Of a DNA stretch of 64,000 nt, positions 1 to 13,600 are shown piece by piece (within the stretch, counting starts at the first letter, position 1; the number at the start of each line of letters is the position of its first letter). The DNA lies in NCBI RefSeq assembly GCF_003573695.1, contig NC_039359.1:121713849-121777848 (forward strand), written 5' to 3'. This stretch comes from Papaver somniferum. Taxonomy: Eukaryota > Streptophyta > Magnoliopsida > Ranunculales > Papaveraceae. Below the pieces are notes generated by a model, which was given only the letters and a program-made list of their open reading frames with translations, ran no database searches and was not told the origin of the DNA. The position numbers and the translations under genes are program-made.

Positions 1-120
1 TTTTGTAGTTGTTTATGTATCTAACTATGTCACTTGATGTTTTCGCTTTATTCTGGTTTATTTTACCAAAGACTAGGTTACATGATATCTTGCTTTTCAA
101 GCATGCCAAGTTATTATTCC

Positions 121-544
121 CTAGAATTCAAGCCATCTTATTGCATTTAAACAACTATTTTGGTTGGTAAACCAAGTACTCAACCAATCATGGAAGTCAG
201 TTATTCTAATTGTTATATTTCGGAGATGCATCCACACCTGGTTGATAAAATTGCACTGCATAAATAAATGAGTTAAGGTTTCACTACCAGTACCACATAG
301 TATGCAAGTAGTATTTATGTTCGACAGAATAAAAAAAATCAATAAAGAGTTTAACAGAAGTTGGTACTTGCATGCTTTGTATCATGCTCCAGTCCTTTGA
401 GAGACTTTCTGTTGTGTTAATTGAATCATACAGGGTTTTAACAGTGAACTTAACTGTGTTGTTTAGTGTCCATTGAGTTTCATATTCCCTTGCATTATTT
501 GGAATTTGGATTTTTAAAACACTCCCTTTTGCTTCCCCTAACAA
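121..544 (-). pseudogene. LINE ORF2 C-terminal fragment (zf-RVT region)
   Basis: Two overlapping minus-strand reading frames (284-544, then 121-342) together resemble the zinc-binding region at the C-terminus of plant L1-type LINE ORF2. The upstream frame carries a W-x-x-I-x-x-x-x-V-P segment. The downstream frame carries C-x2-C, then H-L-F-x-x-C and V-W, the usual zf-RVT order. The change of frame between the two parts means the copy is broken. It lies downstream, in minus-strand direction, of the endonuclease fragment at about 2.1-2.7 kb, so both may be remains of one LINE whose reverse transcriptase core is missing and which was split by the LTR fragment at 805-2090. Positions 545-804 between them hold no sequence I recognise. 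Confidence 0.7.
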
Positions 545-804
545 AACGGGCTAACAATTTATCATGGTCTCAGGCATTTAGACTTATCATTAGCTCACCT
601 TACTTAGATTTTCAGTTCCTATTAGAGTTTTACTAGGGGAGGTTTAGTATCTGGTATCAAATAGCCTTTCCAGATGTCAATACTTTCTTCATTTCCAATT
701 TCTCAGAAAACATTCTTATTTATTTGTTGCACCCCCGAATGTAAACCCTTCCAAATGCAACTATCTCCTATATTTGGTTTGTCTTGCAGTTTCACATTTA
801 GGGT

Positions 805-2090
805 ATGTGGGGGTACTAGAATACACCACCAACTTTTTCTTAGGAAACCTGTATGGACTAAACTCAAATATAATTCTGAGAGTTCAACTTAATGAGTCTG
901 AATCAGGAAAGATATGAAAAGTTTATATCTCTTTCTCTCACAATCAGAATGTTACAGAAACTAGTTCGTGAACCTGATTATGCCGTGAGAGTACTTGGAC
1001 GATTCCAAAGAACAATATCCAAGAATCAATCAAGTTTTATCCAACAAACAAAGATATATCTATTTTGATTGATTTACATACAACCTGTGATATTTCAGTT
1101 ATAAAGATAAACAATATAATGTGGAAAAAGAAATAACACATACACCATAAATTTTGTTAACGAGGAAACCGCAAATGCAGAAAAACCCCGGGACCTAGTC
1201 CAGATTTGAACACCAAACTGTATTAAGCCGCTACAGACACTAGACTACTATCACAACTTCGGACTAGATTGTAGTTGAGACCGAATTAAACTGTCACGGA
1301 AATTCAGTTACAGCCGCGCTCCTTACGCCTCTTGAATCCCAGCAGGACTCCGCGCAATTGATTCCCTTAGCTGACGTCCTTTACAACCTAAGAGTCACTT
1401 CAACTCAATTGAATACTTTAAACCAATCTTCCTCCCACAGATAAGCCTATATGTGATTTTCGTTCTGATCAAAGATCAAGGTAGGGTAGGAAATCGATTG
1501 CAATAGACAAAGTCTAGCAAGTCTCAAAATCCGGTCTTATGACTCCCGAAGAGCAGCCTAGATTATTATTCACCTCACAAGTATAAACTTGTGGAATCAC
1601 AAAGCCTAAGACGAAGAAACTTTGTGGTTTCTATCTATCTTGTTTGTTGGAGCAAATCTCAACAACCAAAACAATATCAGGATACACAAACTATCAAGAT
1701 AATGATAGTTGGACCTGGCTTGACGAATCCCTAGGTGAAGTGTTTTTAGTCGCTAAACCCTAGAAGGGTTTTAAGGAGAGGACGACTCTAGTTTACAACT
1801 AGGACACACAAGAATAGTGTCAGGGATTTAAAGATCCTAGTTGTTTGAGGTTCTCCTTAACTTGACTTGAGATTAACATAATAGAATATACACTCTGGTT
1901 AGGATTAACCATAACTGGACCGTGTACAATGACATGTTCATGAAGGTTAGCCGAAACTAGCCAATTGAACGATAAGATTAACCATGTTCTTGAATCACAC
2001 ATATGATCAAAAATGTCTAGATAGTGTTTTTAGAGAGTTGTTCAAATGCCGATTATCTCATAGAAATAAAGCTCTATCAAGACTTATATT
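805..2090 (-). mobile_element. 5'-truncated LTR fragment (same superfamily as the 35, 41 and 60 kb LTRs)
   Basis: On the minus strand this stretch aligns by eye with the 3' half of the LTRs at 35371-37828 and 60262-62941. It starts near the TTTGAACAACTCTCTAA landmark and runs through the block GTAGCGGCTTAATACAG and CGGTTTCCTCGTTAACAAAA (1151-1240) to the LTR end with its run of C followed by CA near 805. The first half of the LTR is absent and no target-site duplication is evident. It separates LINE remnants on either side, so it probably inserted into, or recombined with, the older LINE. End points are approximate. Confidence 0.75.
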
Positions 2091-2094
2091 AAAG

Positions 2095-2708
2095 CTCTTA
2101 TGTCATTCACTGTTTATTAAACCTCTATCAAGTCTAGACTTATATATATTTACCAGTTCCATGCTTGTTAATCGTCCAAGTAAAAGGATTCCCACTAAAT
2201 CCTAAATCTGACAAGTCAGATTCTCTTATGAGAAAAAGAACCTCAGGGGAACTAGAACTGGATGAGGAAATGTTTTTATGATCTGGGGAAATAGTAATGT
2301 TTAAGTCACCGATGAGTACACTAGGTATATTAACTGTGGTGCTAAGATATTTACTATAGCTCCATTGGTTGACTTGATCAGTAAGGAGTTCCATAGACAC
2401 AAGAGGGAAAAATTACCCTCCTTTGCTAGGTTTAGTAACTAAAGCATGTATCATTTTATCTGTACTGCCAACAATTTCTAGTGAAAAGCCATCCTTCTAT
2501 TAGAGAATAAGACCACCAGCTTCACCCACTGGGGGAACATAAACTCTATTGGTGCAAAGAAAACTTGTGAGTTTTAGTATTCTGCCATAATTAATCTTAG
2601 TTTCTGAAATAAAAATTATATCTGGAGCATGTAAAGAATTCAGATGATGAAGAGATCTCTAGATTTGTTTCCTAGGAAACCTTGGCAGTTCCAACTTAAG
2701 ACTTTCAT
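2095..2708 (-). pseudogene. LINE ORF2 N-terminal endonuclease fragment
   Basis: The minus strand starts with M-K-V-L-S-W-N-C-Q-G at 2708, the standard opening of the APE-type endonuclease of plant L1 LINEs. Further on (2140-2400) come a G-D-L-N motif and L-G-F-x-G-x-P-F-T-W-T, then R-L-D-R-G near 2130. These are conserved endonuclease landmarks in the usual order. The parts are in different frames with intervening stops, so the copy is dead. The reverse transcriptase that should follow is not present before the LTR fragment. Confidence 0.8.
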
Positions 2709-2929
2709 AGTGCATCTAAAATGAGTAACGGAGTAGCAATGAAATTCATAATAAACAAAGCTATGACTTAAGCCAGAATTTAAAGGATCATAGAAGATCA
2801 AATAAATAGAGTAATAATGAGATTTAGAGAAAGAGAAAGTAGTTACCAAAACAGCAGTAGCCTCCTCCATCTCATGAAAGTACTCATTTGCATTTGGATC
2901 TCCTTCATCAATCAAGTGGTGCTCCATGC

Positions 2930-3480
2930 TACCAAACTCAGTAATGATTGACTTTTTTTTTCCAGTACTATGATGTGTAAGTCGTGACTTTAAAGCACAT
3001 GTTTATTAAGGATTCTAGTGTTTTATGTAGTCTCTTCTTCGGTGCTTCCGGACCTTTTGGTTTTTCTTATCTCCTCTTGGTCTTCTGTTTCCTCATTAAT
3101 CTGTCTTTGACTAGCTTCACATATTTTTTGCAGCATCGCGTCTAAATCGTAAGAAAGGTCAACTCCATAGGCTCCTGCAAGTTCATGACAATAATTATCG
3201 GTGAGTCTTCTTACTCTTAAATCATCATCAACATTATGGCATTCTGCATTATCATGATCTATAGTAACAATGTTGACAAAGGCTATGAGGTTGTCTCTTC
3301 CAATGATATCTAACCCAGGTAACATCCCCAGCAACCATATTCCACCATCCTCCTTTATAAAGTGGTTTCTTTAAGTTAACTTTCACTCTTGCAGCAATCA
3401 TAGATCCAAAGCCTGGTCTGGAGTTCTCGTTAACAGTCCAAACCTTGGATAATGGTGCAGGCCAGGCTATGTGATGAGAG
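2930..3480 (-). pseudogene. LINE ORF1-like (DUF4283/zinc-knuckle type) remnant
   Basis: Minus-strand translation upstream of the endonuclease piece gives R-V-K-V-N-L-x-K-P-L followed by a W-V-x-Y-x-W-x-x-x-P segment. This matches the region just before the zinc knuckle in ORF1 proteins of plant L1-type LINEs. An open stretch of 103 codons at 3023-3334 is in a different frame and ends in an acidic and basic tail. The order ORF1-like then endonuclease on the same strand supports one decayed LINE covering about 3.48 kb down to the window edge. Confidence 0.5.
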
Positions 3481-3484
3481 ACGT

Positions 3485-4014
3485 CTCAAATAAAGCTTCC
3501 TTTGGTGCATCAATTGTTTTTATGTTAATTCTGCCACTGAAGCTGAGGCCAGAGCTATACTTATATCAACGACCCAAGAACAAATGTTATCTTTAAAGAC
3601 ATTCAGTTTTTCCCTTACTGGTTAGTTGCTTTTCTTACTGGTTAGTTTTTCCCTTACTGGTTAGTTGCTTTTCCCTTACTGATTAGTTTTTCCCTTATAT
3701 CAACGACCCAAGAGCTATACTCATACCCTAGCACAATAAGCTAAAACAAACAATTCCTGTATGTGGTGGTCTATATCTCTAATTTGGCTTAGGCCAATTG
3801 TTGAGACGCATCATTAGCCATTTTTAAGGTCGTTGCTAAAAAAAAAAAAAAAAAACTGGGAAAACGTGCAATTATATTATTAAGATATATACTTGGTAAC
3901 TGAAAGAATTGCAGTGATAACCATAGGGTCGATGAAATACTAGTATAAAATTAGTGACAGTATAATTACAGATCTTACTGAAAGTAAGTACTAATGATCT
4001 CTTTTCTTAAATTC
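3485..4014. other. 3' flank of the TBC gene with short tandem duplication
   Basis: No gene is seen here. A unit of about 22 bp containing CTTACTGGTTAGTTG is repeated four to five times at 3608-3692, and a TATATCAACGACCCAAGA segment occurs on both sides of it (about 3562 and 3697), so a small block has been duplicated. An A run of about 16 bases lies at 3840-3856. The region should include the 3' UTR of the minus-strand TBC gene. Confidence 0.6.
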
Positions 4015-7000
4015 CTACAGTATTTCATCGTCATCCTGTTGAGAGTACATCAGAGACGTGTCCTCAGCAGGCAAGGATGGGGGCGTGCCAGGGGGAATGC
4101 ATGCTTCACCATTCTCACCTGCACAGAAGAACAATGCCTCTGCGTCCCTTAGGGCTGCATTTAAATCAATGTGACCACTTAGCTCGTTGATGAATTTCAA
4201 TAATGTATCGAAATCCATCTGCTCACCCATTATCTTCTTTCGATGCCTCTTCAGAATTGCTACACACAAGTACAAGTGAAGATGCTCGGATAGATGATGC
4301 GTCCATAACACCTCCCACAAAAGCATTGTTTCCTCATATTCAAGCTCCCTAAGAATCAATAAAGATGAAAACCAATTATCATAACGTTTTTCGATGGCAG
4401 CAAATGCTTGTGAAACAAAGGATAGAGAATAAGCATGTTCATTATTTGCATAAATTAAGAATATTCAACAAGCACAATGTAAAACAAAGTTCAAATCCTA
4501 TAAGACAAGCAAAAGAATAATGATCCATGATCAAAATCAACAATATCAAATCCAGGCATTGAAATCTAATGGACAACCATCCGAGCAATGCATTCAATTA
4601 GCTGAAACAAGAACAACCCTTAACCGACAATGGATAAGTTCAATGACGGCTTTTGTAACTAAATAAGTAACTTATAAACTTGTTTTGCTGTCACCTTAAC
4701 TACAAGTGAAACCAGTCTAAAGCACTGTTTAAGGCTACTCTGACCCTTCTTTAGTGTGAATCCCGGAAACTTCAAAATATTATTAGCTAAATCATCAAAT
4801 TTTATTGCCAAAACTACTCAAATCAATTACAAAATTAAAAACAAAAGATGAAACTAGATAAAAAAACAGAGCAACACCAGAGAGAAAAACTTGTACAAAA
4901 TTGCAACATAGATAACCATGACATCCTTGGTCAATTATACTGTCATAAAAACTTCTGATTTGCCAACATTACCATGTGCAACAAAATTCTAAGGAGCTTC
5001 TAGTGCAACACCACTCACATAAGCCATTAAGATGCCAGAAACTTAAATGTGAAAAAATAACATATGAAGTTACTATCTACTTGAAGATGGGCTCAGCAAT
5101 TAGAACAAAGTAAGCAGTCCTTGTTTGTTTTTTTTCCCGTTAATAAGTATGGATCCAAGATTGTAATGCGTCAACATATCTTGCACCAAGATTCTTCTCT
5201 ATTGAACCCCCGCAAAATTAAACTTTACTTCTATCATTTGTCCGACCACATGTATTCATACATTTCATATATGGTAATAAATCTAGGACGGGCAATTAAA
5301 TGATACATGAAAAGAAAATTACTAGATAACATTTCACTTTTAATGCATTCTCATATAATTAACAGGATACGTGATATAGGGTTTCCATCCATTAATTATT
5401 GAAAACCTTACCTCTTAAATTGTATAAGCACCCAGCGGAAACAAAAGAAGTAGTTTAAGCAATCATTCTGCTTGAAATAGTTGTGCAACGGACTGTCTAG
5501 CAACTCTACCAACTGGCACAATTCAAGATAAGTTCATTAGCATGTGGACAGTTATTACGATTTTTATCAAAAAAAAACAAGAATACAATAATGAAGGAGA
5601 AAACCTATAATTCGCTAGTATGAGAGAACATCGACCAAAAAGAAAAATGACGAACAGTTAAGTGGCACTCAGTAGTCTCACACCACCAGCCCGTATATAA
5701 GATACCTTAGATGCATTGGTATCAGTTAGGGGTTCTAAAATGTAGCTTTTAAAAGTGAACTTTTTGGCATGACTAACCAGGTACAATTAATGTGGGGTAG
5801 CTCTAAGTTTAGAACCCAACATTTCTTCAAGAAAGGAGGAGGCGATTTCTTAGCTTCATATCAATCATAATATTCTTAGGTTGAAGCCCATAGGGTCCTG
5901 TGAACCCTTCAGGATAAATGGATAATTTAACGGGTGAATAGAAACTAAGGAGAACAGTATCAATTTCAGCATCATATCCAAGGCTCCTTGAAAATAGCCA
6001 CTATACAGATGAGAGATCTGTTCTGAGACTAATTCTACATGGTTGGGAATTCCAAATGCACACAGATTTTCTTTACATAAATCAACTACCTCACTAGCTC
6101 ACTCAAGCAGCTTGAGAATTCCAAATGGTTTGCACAACCTGCATATTACTACCTTTTGTAGTTTGGGAGGGCAGTAACTTTTCCATCCTCCATTGCAATT
6201 AATTTACTCGTGACCAAGTTGCTTCTACATACAATCGAATGGAATTTCCAAATAGTCGGAAAAGGTTTCTTTCTGACAATTCTCTTTTCAGTTTTCATCT
6301 AAATACATATTTTTGCAGCTAATGCACTATCTGATAAATAAGCATGCATGGAGATCGTGGCCAAATTCGGTAACTGCTCACATGGAATATTTCCCGTAGT
6401 ATGTGACAAGACAAGTTACCACAGATGTTAAAGCATTCCTCATTTGTTTTGGGCTTAGGACCACTACCAGCACTAGTTTTCTCACTATTTTTTCTCCTAT
6501 ATTTGTGTTGGGGAATTATTTTATTTTGTTTTAAATTTGAAGGAAAAAAAAAATTAAACAAATAAACCAAAATATATTATAAATCCAGAACTCTCCCCTA
6601 TATTTAGCCAATTAGGTTGGATTTTGAATTGAGAGTATGTTATTAACCTGCGTTTATGTATAATACTTGTAAATTTATAAAGAATTTCCTTGTGTACTAC
6701 ATACCTTCGACAATGCAAACAACTGTGAATGCATGCCAGCTTGGTCACGATTAAAATTAGGTCCAAGCCTTTCCATCAGTGCAACAAAACACCAAAATGA
6801 TTCTTGCTCATCTTTCATTACGAACAATATGGGAGATAAGAGATCACTCATACCCTACGAAAAGAACAGGAAAGGTTGTTTCAAGATTAGCAGCTTCAAC
6901 ACAAAATATGATGAAATATAAATTCATTAGACAGGAAACAAAATGACACAAAAGTATTTACCTGGCAGTAACCAAGATCAAAGTTGTAGAACGAGTAAGT

Positions 7001-10000
7001 CAACAGTATGTCTCGTAGAATTCTCACATTGGGATTGTCATCTCCATCATAGAATGAGACAGTTCTGTCAGTTCTCACCTTGAAAACAAAAACAACGCAA
7101 GTAACACAATTAGGATCATAAAGTGTAAAGACTAGTAACACTGGTTTTCTTTAAAATGGCTACACGGTGTAATACCACATCCTTATCAATGAGGCCTTTT
7201 CTCTCCCTGAATTTTGTAAATCGTTTTGCCTGTGCTGGCGTAATACTCTGTAGATAGAAACATTCAAGCATAAGATTCAATAATTTTTTAATCAGGAAAA
7301 ACTGAACTATATCCAATTGTTCAAATAACTATTTCTGTTGACAGAGGAATAGAAGGCAAATGAACTTGAAGATTTCATGTAATAATTTCCATCTTACTTC
7401 TTTATGACGATGATAAAAATACAAGAATCGAAGTACGGCATCTTCTAATGCCTCATACTTTCAAATATGAAATTTGGGTGTGATTAGTTGCTCAATATAA
7501 ATTTTAAGTGGAATTTCCTGCACTCCAGGCTGAACTATTAGAATTGTTCTTCATCAATTTGATGCACCCGGAGTCACGGGCATTAATTGCTAATGGGAAC
7601 TAATGCAAGCTCACATATGTATCCATGGGAGAAGGTAATCATGAAATGTAATGCAAAATTCATATCTTCAAATTTGGTATTGTACATGAAGTACGAAGTT
7701 AAGGAACCAAACCAAAAAAAAAAAAAAAACATATTCTGAGAGAAGTGATTAAAACCTGCCACTGCCGCTTCATTGTTTCATATTCTTCTTTTTTAACTGA
7801 AGCTAGATATTCCCTCTCAGCAAATGTCGAATCATAACCATAGTAGCCCAACAAGAATTTCCAGGCCTGCATCCATTACACACATCAGATTGATCATATA
7901 TACATACCAAGGATGAAACGATCAGAGAAGAAAAATCAATATCATGCTTCTATTTTCGACTAGTTAAGTATAAAACTTTAACCTACAAACCTCTTTTCGC
8001 AGTCTATGCTCGACTCCTCCATAAAATATTCTCTTTCTTAACCCTGTTGAATCCAAGATTCTTCCTTCAGCATCTAAGAAAGTAGCCCACTGGAAAGATA
8101 ACTATGTTCGTAAGGAAAACAATAATAACACAATTTCTCATTTGTCAAAAAAACTATTCCATGTGGCAACCATTCCATGTGGTCATGAGTTCAAAAACAA
8201 TCAAACGCATATTAATAAAAGCAAGCTCAGCACCATTAACACGAAGGTGTGACATCATATTTAATAATAGCAACTAGTTTGATGAATTGCACAAGGCAAA
8301 AACATTTCAACTCATACTAAGAAATCTTGAAAACTGTTAGTATCCCATATATCTAATAAGTTACATTAAGTTACATTAATGAACGACTTTTGACTTGCAC
8401 ACAAAGATCAGCAATATATTAAGGAGATTAAAAATCGATAGCACAAATCGGATTGTTAAAAAAATTAATGTGAAATCTCCGAAGGGAGTGACAGTAAGAT
8501 AATACCAGATGCTAAAGAACCAAATGCTGATAAAGGAAGGAGTTATTCTACTAGCCTAATGCTGGAAGTATGTCTGGGACCCACAACATCCATACATGTG
8601 GAAAGAATCATTCAGTTTACAATAAATTAGGCAAAAAAAAATGGTGATTCAGCTTCTTTCTCTATTTTTATTCTTTGCTAATATACTAATACATCTCATT
8701 ACCTCAACAGAAGGTTGTTCTTATCAACTGTCAATGCAACAACCATGAAAAGATACCTAGTTGATCGTACTTTTACAGCCGCTTATCTAGTTAGCATTGC
8801 GACATTAATCTTGCAGGTTGAAATTATAGAACTACAACATATTTGAAACACTAGATATTAAATGTTCAAGAGTCCATATTCAAAATGAAGATATTCTAGA
8901 GAACAGAAAAACACACCTCTCCAGCTCCTAAAGGAGTTTGCCGTGGTTTACCCCAAACCAGCGAGATCTTATCAACCTGTAAAAAAGGGCATATTATAAA
9001 TTTGAGATGAAAGGAAGAAACAGAAAAAATTATAAAAATAGGTCTTGATAGGCTTGTCTACAAAAATGATAGGGTCTTAAAAAAGTGATCATTTCTCAAA
9101 GCAATAAAGACATGTAATATACATGTGTGAAGCTACTGCCTTACTAAAATTCCTAAGATGTGATTGCAATAAATAATATATTCTCCAGCAACTAAGAGAT
9201 TAGAAACAAGCAACACTATGTATTACCACAATCTGATCTCTATAACATTATCTAAAGCAGATATAATGAACTGTCTCCAGAAATTCTTCAAGCGAACTTC
9301 ATTGACATTTACAAGCATGGTTCAAAGTTTTGAATGCTTTGGAATGCCTATGAATATATTGTGAGAGGAATTTGTAATGGGTTGCCACTATGCCTCAAGA
9401 AATTCTGCCAGGAAACTCCATTAAGAGTTGCATGCATTTTCAAAGTTTTACTGTGATATTTCATTTCAGTTATAGTGGTGATTGGAGGGACAAGACCTTA
9501 ATATTTGTCACTTTTTCTTCGTATTGTCAAAACAATACTAGAGTAGCTTCAGGATCCATAGGTCACGGTTTAAAGTTACATGTCTTATTAGTTTACTTGA
9601 GTTATCAAACAATTCATATTCTGTCAGAATGTATCAAAATAGTTCCACCAAGTTCTGGTCAAAGTATATTGCTTTCTAACCAAGACATTTGGCACAGCAG
9701 AGTTCGAAACCTTGAATATTAAAAAAATTATGAAATCAACCACATGCTTCACGCGAAAGACACTCACGTCGAGAAATAAAAATTCAAAAGATGCTTCAGG
9801 AATATTGATGATCAATATAACTCTCATCATATACAGTTATATCTCAGATCAAACACATTTTCAAGCATGAGACGATCATAGACCTGCCAATGCTAGAATG
9901 TTTAGCCCTGCTAGGTTATCTTAATGAAAGATTAGCTAATGCAAGATTTTAACTTTCATAGGAATTTTGCAACAATCAAAAATTTCATAGTAGATTAAAA

Positions 10001-13000
10001 AGTCACCTCATGAGGATCTGCAGCCACCGGTATTTCATCTGAAACGCTTGCGATGCTATTCTCTGGTTCAGTAATATTATTTGAGAGAGGAGCCGGGATA
10101 CGGTTCTTTCTATCATTCGCACTGAAAGTGTCACTTTGAATTTCCCGGAGAAGTTGAGAGGTAGTATCCCGAGCAAACTTGGTCACAAGTGAAAATTTCT
10201 CCAGCACTTGAATTGAAATATCACGAGCAGGATCGTTAACCTTTTGTCTCCTCCCTGTATGCTGAATAATACTGAGACCATCATCCGTCCTAGCAGAGGT
10301 TTCACAGGAAGGGGCCGGAATTACTGAGGTAGATGCACTATTTGCAATTGAAAGAGCTCTATGAAGCTCCAACGAAGACAAGCTTCTCTGCAGTGAAAGC
10401 AGCTTGACATTACACTACTGGACCCAATACTCAAAAATAAGTAACCCAATCAATATGATAAACTATAGTCTACACAAGCAAATTTCTGGTATTCTTGATT
10501 AAACAACAGTTAACAATGAATGAAGGAAATAAACTAGCTCACATTTGAAATTTCACCGGACCTTAACATAAAATACAACTTATTGATACCTGGGGCATAT
10601 GTAACTTAAGTGTGTCGACTAGCATGTAGTATATTCACCGTGTTTTGAGAAGTAGACTAGATATTGATAACTCCAGACACTCCACGAAGATACTTTAATC
10701 AGACATTCATTATTACCGAGAATTTCCTGTTTTCAGTCACATTCTTTCACGCTGACTCTTACATCATGGTTCAAATATAGGATAGTTAATCATCCATTTT
10801 TCTAATGTAAACATGGTTTAGAACTCTAATCAATCCAACATCACAACAAGAAATTTCAATGTTACAGGTTAGATCCAGGCATCCAGCATGTCTAGTACCA
10901 ACAAACCCACAGCTCAGTCTAGCATTTTCACCACAACAACCCAAAACAAATTACTTGAGCACAAAAATGGGATTGTGATCTAACTGTATTAAAATATGGG
11001 TGACCTAACACACACCAAATATAGCACCATAATTGTTATCGTCTTGTCTTAATAAAAGTACACTCATACAGTAAACTAATAGTTTGAAAAATAACCAAAG
11101 ATACATCCGATCGAAATCCTAGGGAAAAGTCACTAATAATTCAGAAGCAAAGATATTGTTCCTACTACCACACCCCACATGTAAGCAATAGATCTATTTA
11201 AGCAGCACTCCTTGAATACATTAATTATAAAAAGTATTTTGCTAACATTAAGTTCTCAGTGTTTCAGAAGTATAACTACCTGAAGAGGATCTTGAAAATC
11301 ATTCACGAGGAATACATTGGCATCATCTGCGGACCTAGAAATCAATACAAACAAATTGGTAAAACGAACATGGGTAATTGCTGACACCAAATGACTTGGC
11401 TATTGCACTCAAGGAAAGTTAATCATCATAACGGCACTACCATCAAGCACAGTTTTGGAAGAGCCATCACACGACTTTTAGACTATAGGTTCATCGAGAT
11501 TCAGAGCAGTTGGTATTGATACGATAGAGAAATGAAAGATGTACTACGCACTACATACATTCATTGGTATTAATTATTAAGATCTATGAAACATGCAGAG
11601 TTCATATACAAATCCATTTTCTGTGCCCTATGCAGAAGTTCTACACCATTAAGTACTTAAGTATCTGCAGACAGTTGCACATGTAATTTATATGGCATCA
11701 TTCACTCAGTCTATTGGCTATTACGTTTAAAACACTGTACCGGTGTACACAGCTGATGGAAGTATTGCACCAATTGTACATAGGTTACTACTTACTAGAA
11801 CCGTGCTTAGGTTATGTTGGATTTTAGGCTCAATAAGGGTGTAACTACGTCGCACTGCTTGACACCGAAAAAAGTGTCTGTTCATTGTGCATGTGTTTTA
11901 CGCTGTGTTGGACCATAAGCCTTATAGTAAATAGAAACGCCCAGAAAGAAAACAAAGAAAACCAACCTGATAAGGGAAACATGTTGTTTTAGTGTAGCAA
12001 GGAACTCCCGAACACCTCCATTATAAAAGTAAAGCGGTGGAAATGCAAGTCCTGCACAAAGCTCTCAATTACATCTTTGATGCATAATCTAAAGGACTAC
12101 AATAGAAGTTAGTGTCATTTATCATATATGGTAATAATAAATCACAGACAGGATTCTAATTCACCTACCAAAGGTTCATAAACAGTTTCAAAGTTGCATA
12201 TAAAAATTTCCTCAGACTGGTGGCTACCCATACCCCTGTTACATAGTGCTATGTAGTACATATATGACATGATGACGTACAACTAAGTGGGATCATCTAT
12301 CAGCCCCCTTATATATTAGTATAAACCTCACTCAACAAAAATGAAAAAATATGCTGACCAACCCTTAACAAGCATTTATCAAAGGTGTAAAAACACAGAA
12401 ATGACTAAAAGTTTTGGAATGACATAGTTCACTTACCAGATGACAAGACAATGATTATATACTGCCAGCCAAGAGTAGGAGTATGCCGACGAATAGATCG
12501 CACATCAGTAAAAGGAACTGCCCTAATAGTGTATAAACTTCTATCTGTACAAGCAACACTCAATTAAAACCAAGAACAATAACAAACATACAAGAATACA
12601 TTTAAACTACGAAATTGTGCAGCAAAACCTAACCTCTGTCTAGTAAATTCGGGTTCGAACTCTGAAACATTGAATCAGCACCACTAGGACTAGCTTTATA
12701 AGGTATCCATGTCTGTTATCAATGATAAAAAAAAATCCACATCAACAAATCACTAAAACATTGCCTAGTAATTAACAAAAACTAAGATAAAACATACTTA
12801 CCAAAAATACAGAAGCCCCTTGTTTAGTTAGCCGTAACCGACCACTTATCCTTTCAGATGCATACTGAGTTGGATGAATCGTCACATTATCCTTCAAATA
12901 AACAAGTTCAGCTCCATCTGGTTCGCTCTTTTTGCTATCCATACGAGTTATACTTTTGGGTGCCTTCGTAGAACAAAGAAGAAAAGGGTGAGAAAATTCA

Positions 13001-13268
13001 TTCCCCTAATGAATCAACTATTCTAGTCTAGTAATAAATTTAGGTTCAGTGAATTAATTCATCGGGTAAATTAGGGTTTCCAAAACAAAATTACACCATA
13101 TTGGATTGGGGAATTTAATGCGACTAGGGTTCCAAGAAAACAAATTTTCGAAACAAGATTACAATATTAAGATCGGAATTGAGGAGGATAGATTACCGGT
13201 TTCTCAGATGCGATAGCTACAGCGTAATCGGCATCATCAGCCAAATCTTGGAGTTCTGCTTCTTGCAT
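4015..13268 (-). CDS. TBC1D15/GYP7-type Rab GTPase-activating protein, 15 exons
   Basis: Fifteen exons join in frame to 1986 nt (661 aa): 13268-13197, 12963-12802, 12712-12634, 12544-12437, 12051-11967, 11334-11280, 10387-10007, 8976-8917, 8089-7991, 7866-7756, 7247-7176, 7078-6962, 6854-6705, 5512-5412, 4348-4015. All introns are GT-AG. The N-terminal half (about 25-190) resembles the DUF3548 region of TBC1D15/GYP7 proteins. Exon 7 encodes a polar linker. The TBC domain covers about 340-610 and keeps both catalytic fingers: IDKDVVR at 424-430 (the motif spans the exon 11/12 junction; Arg430) and YCQ at 465-467 (Gln467). The C-terminus is acidic. The family accelerates GTP hydrolysis by Rab GTPases in vesicle transport; the target Rab is unknown here. 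The start was chosen as the first Met leading into an in-frame first exon. No disruption is seen, so the gene looks functional. Confidence 0.93.
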
Positions 13269-13600
13269 CGTTACTGATAATTAGGGAGAGAGAGTATGTG
13301 TGTGTAAGATGAGATGACAGATCGAACTTCTAGTTCTGGTTTTCTTCTGGACGAAGGAATAGAGAGAGGGTCTGACTAGCACCCCACACGGTAGTTAGAT
13401 GCGTGCGCGGGAATATTCATTGACTATTTTTATTTTTATTTTCATTAGAAAGATAGCAAAGTGAGATTTGAAGAAGAGTCGACAGAGTAATCGAACTCAC
13501 TAGGGTCCAATTCTCGTGCCCCAGTGGTAATCCTGTTGGCTGTTGCCTCTCTTTTGACTTATTGGAGAGAGAGGAAGTAGAGATAAAAAGTAAAAACATT
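13269..13600. promoter_or_regulatory. 5' UTR and promoter region of the TBC gene
   Basis: This is the upstream flank of the minus-strand TBC gene. A purine-rich GAGAGAGA stretch (CT-rich on the transcript strand) lies just upstream of the start codon at about 13285-13300 and another at 13362-13370, as is common in plant 5' UTRs. I do not see a convincing TATA box. No other gene is visible. Confidence 0.4.

Noticed and set aside
9390..9722. 110-codon + strand open frame inside the TBC gene
   Set aside because: It lies in an intron of the minus-strand gene and shows no domain.
13480..13550. tRNA-like stretch near the TBC promoter (TCGAACTC, CCCCAGTGG)
   Set aside because: No cloverleaf could be built: acceptor and anticodon stems do not pair.
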